Assembly: GCA_036386415.1 (NCBI GenBank)
Contig: DASVVT010000064.1
Coordinates: 89,687-153,686, forward strand
Direction: 5' to 3'
Length of the DNA stretch: 64,000 nucleotides
From: DASVVT01 sp036386415
GTDB lineage: Bacteria > Acidobacteriota > Blastocatellia > Pyrinomonadales > Pyrinomonadaceae
The notes under the pieces were generated by a model that was given only the letters and a program-made list of their open reading frames with translations, was not told the origin of the DNA and searched no databases. This document shows positions 63,206 through 64,000 of this stretch, one piece after another (the first letter of the stretch is position 1; each line of letters opens with the position of its first letter). The position numbers and the translations under genes are program-made.

Positions 63206-64000
63206 CGATGTGCAAGTTTTAGCTCATTGAAAACTTGAAAGTCCAAGCCCGGACACCTTTAAATGGAAGTCGCTGAACTTTCCCTTCTGGAGGTGCCCTA
63301 TGGACTTGGACTCTCTCATTATAGCTGTCTTCTGTCTGGTTGACGATCATCTCGCGCAGCTTGCTCCCGAAAGGAGACTGCGCCAGCGCGGCCCACAGCC
63401 ACGCTTGGCAGACTCGGAAGTCTTGACCCTTGAAGTGATTGGCGAATACTTGGGACTTGACCGCGAGCGCACCTTGCTCGATTACTTTCGCCGCCATTGG
63501 AGTCATTACTTTCCCGCCCTTGACAGGGTGCATCGCACTACTTTTACGCGCCAGGCGGCCAACCTCTGGAAGGTCAAAGAAGCGCTCTGGCAACAGTTGC
63601 TTGAGGAGACTGGATGCGACCCCTCGTGGGCGATGGTTGATAGCTTCGCGGTGGCGGTCTGCCGCTTCGCGCGTGCTCCTCGGTGCCGCACTTTTCGCGC
63701 CGAGGCAGGCTATGGTAAAGACCATACGATCAAGCAGACCTTCTACGGCTTTCGCCTGCATGTGCGGGTAGCTTGGCCGGGAGTGATCACCCGCTTTTCT
63801 GTGTGCGCGGCAGATGTCTCGGACGTGGCTGTCCTGGAAGCGTTGACCGATCAAACAAGGGGGAGTTGTCTGGCGGATCGCAACTACTGGAAGCCAGAGT
63901 TGCACGAACAGTTGGCTGAGCAAGGTGTCGAGATGCTGGTGCCGTTCAAGAAAGCGAGTCGTGACCCGGAACCAGAGCGCAGCCATGCAATCAGCAGCAT
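63206..64000 (+). mobile_element. insertion sequence, IS982-like (left part only)
   Basis: The left boundary is inferred at about 63206, where the preceding palindrome is cut. The transposase gene begins 94 bp further in. The right end lies off the window, so terminal repeats and target duplication cannot be checked. Confidence 0.6.
63300..64000 (+). CDS. IS982-like DDE transposase (partial, 3' end off window)
   Basis: The plus-strand frame starts at ATG 63300 (MDLDSLIIAVFCLVDDHLAQ), preceded by TCTGGAGGTGCCC, and is open for 233 codons to the window edge. DDE-type features: ADSEVLTLEVIGEYLGLD, WAMVDSFAVAVCRFARAPRC (first Asp), EAGYGKDHTIKQTFYGFRLH and SCLADRNYWKPEL (second Asp). The pattern DSFxVxVCRFARAxRC ... 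YGFRLH is IS982-type. A long minus-strand open frame over the same bases is a shadow. The catalytic Glu would lie off the window. Confidence 0.8.
   Translation, partial: MDLDSLIIAVFCLVDDHLAQLAPERRLRQRGPQPRLADSEVLTLEVIGEYLGLDRERTLLDYFRRHWSHYFPALDRVHRTTFTRQAANLWKVKEALWQQLLEETGCDPSWAMVDSFAVAVCRFARAPRCRTFRAEAGYGKDHTIKQTFYGFRLHVRVAWPGVITRFSVCAADVSDVAVLEALTDQTRGSCLADRNYWKPELHEQLAEQGVEMLVPFKKASRDPEPERSHAISS

Noticed and set aside
63219..63986. 255-codon minus-strand open frame at the window end
   Set aside because: It is antisense to the IS982-like transposase, whose frame carries DDE motifs and a ribosome site.

Overview
The window looks like chromosomal DNA of a GC-rich, Gram-negative, heterotrophic bacterium. 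The mix of TonB-linked proteins, carboxypeptidase-regulatory-like repeats, DUF885 and M28/M15-type secreted hydrolases, a caspase-like protease, BACON/PQQ proteins and abundant intergenic palindromes is typical of Acidobacteriota, probably Blastocatellia. This placement is inferred from gene content, not from a marker gene. There is no rRNA and no CRISPR array.

Layout. 1-10.9 kb (minus strand): two small envelope genes, argE, a tightly overlapping type I restriction-modification operon (hsdR-hsdS-hsdM), a TonB-domain protein and a hutF-like deiminase. 11-20 kb: secreted and metabolic genes separated by palindromic repeats. 20-25.4 kb: a small NTF2-like protein, a LytS/LytTR two-component pair and a GGDEF-EAL membrane protein. 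25.5-29.7 kb: three peptidases. 29.9-34.9 kb: clpS, clpA and aat, the adaptor, unfoldase and aminoacyl-transferase of the bacterial N-degron pathway, with an AT-rich insert (unknown gene plus BrnT/BrnA) between clpA and aat. 35-53 kb: an ABC exporter, a caspase-like protein, a phosphatidylcholine-synthase-like enzyme, a MGDG-synthase-like glycosyltransferase, ettA, rtcA and lysE. 53.1-54.4 kb: an AT-rich insert with a DUF5615/DUF433 toxin-antitoxin pair, flanked by a duplicated 5' end of lysE.

54.5-59.8 kb is the most striking part: a dense minus-strand tRNA array. I count 30 well-formed tRNA genes plus several tRNA-like or decayed units, and all twenty amino acids are represented. An HNH endonuclease gene sits inside it and a DIP1984/septicolysin-family gene at its downstream edge. 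Several members are abnormal: leucine-anticodon tRNAs with short variable loops, tRNAs with C instead of U at position 33, an Ile-anticodon tRNA with a long variable region, and a Thr-anticodon tRNA that otherwise resembles the neighbouring tRNA-Gly. These features suggest a mobile or specialised array rather than the housekeeping tRNA set.

60.4-63.1 kb: an Rrf2 regulator and a signal-less HtrA/DegP-type protease carry the same inverted-repeat operator and probably form a regulon; thioredoxin and a PaaI-type thioesterase follow. The window ends inside an IS982-like transposase gene.

At least six families of imperfect palindromes occupy the intergenic gaps. The commonest (about 100 bp, arms made of the word CGCAAAGG) occurs eleven times, once inside a 20-bp terminal inverted repeat that looks like a MITE, and once between clpS and clpA.
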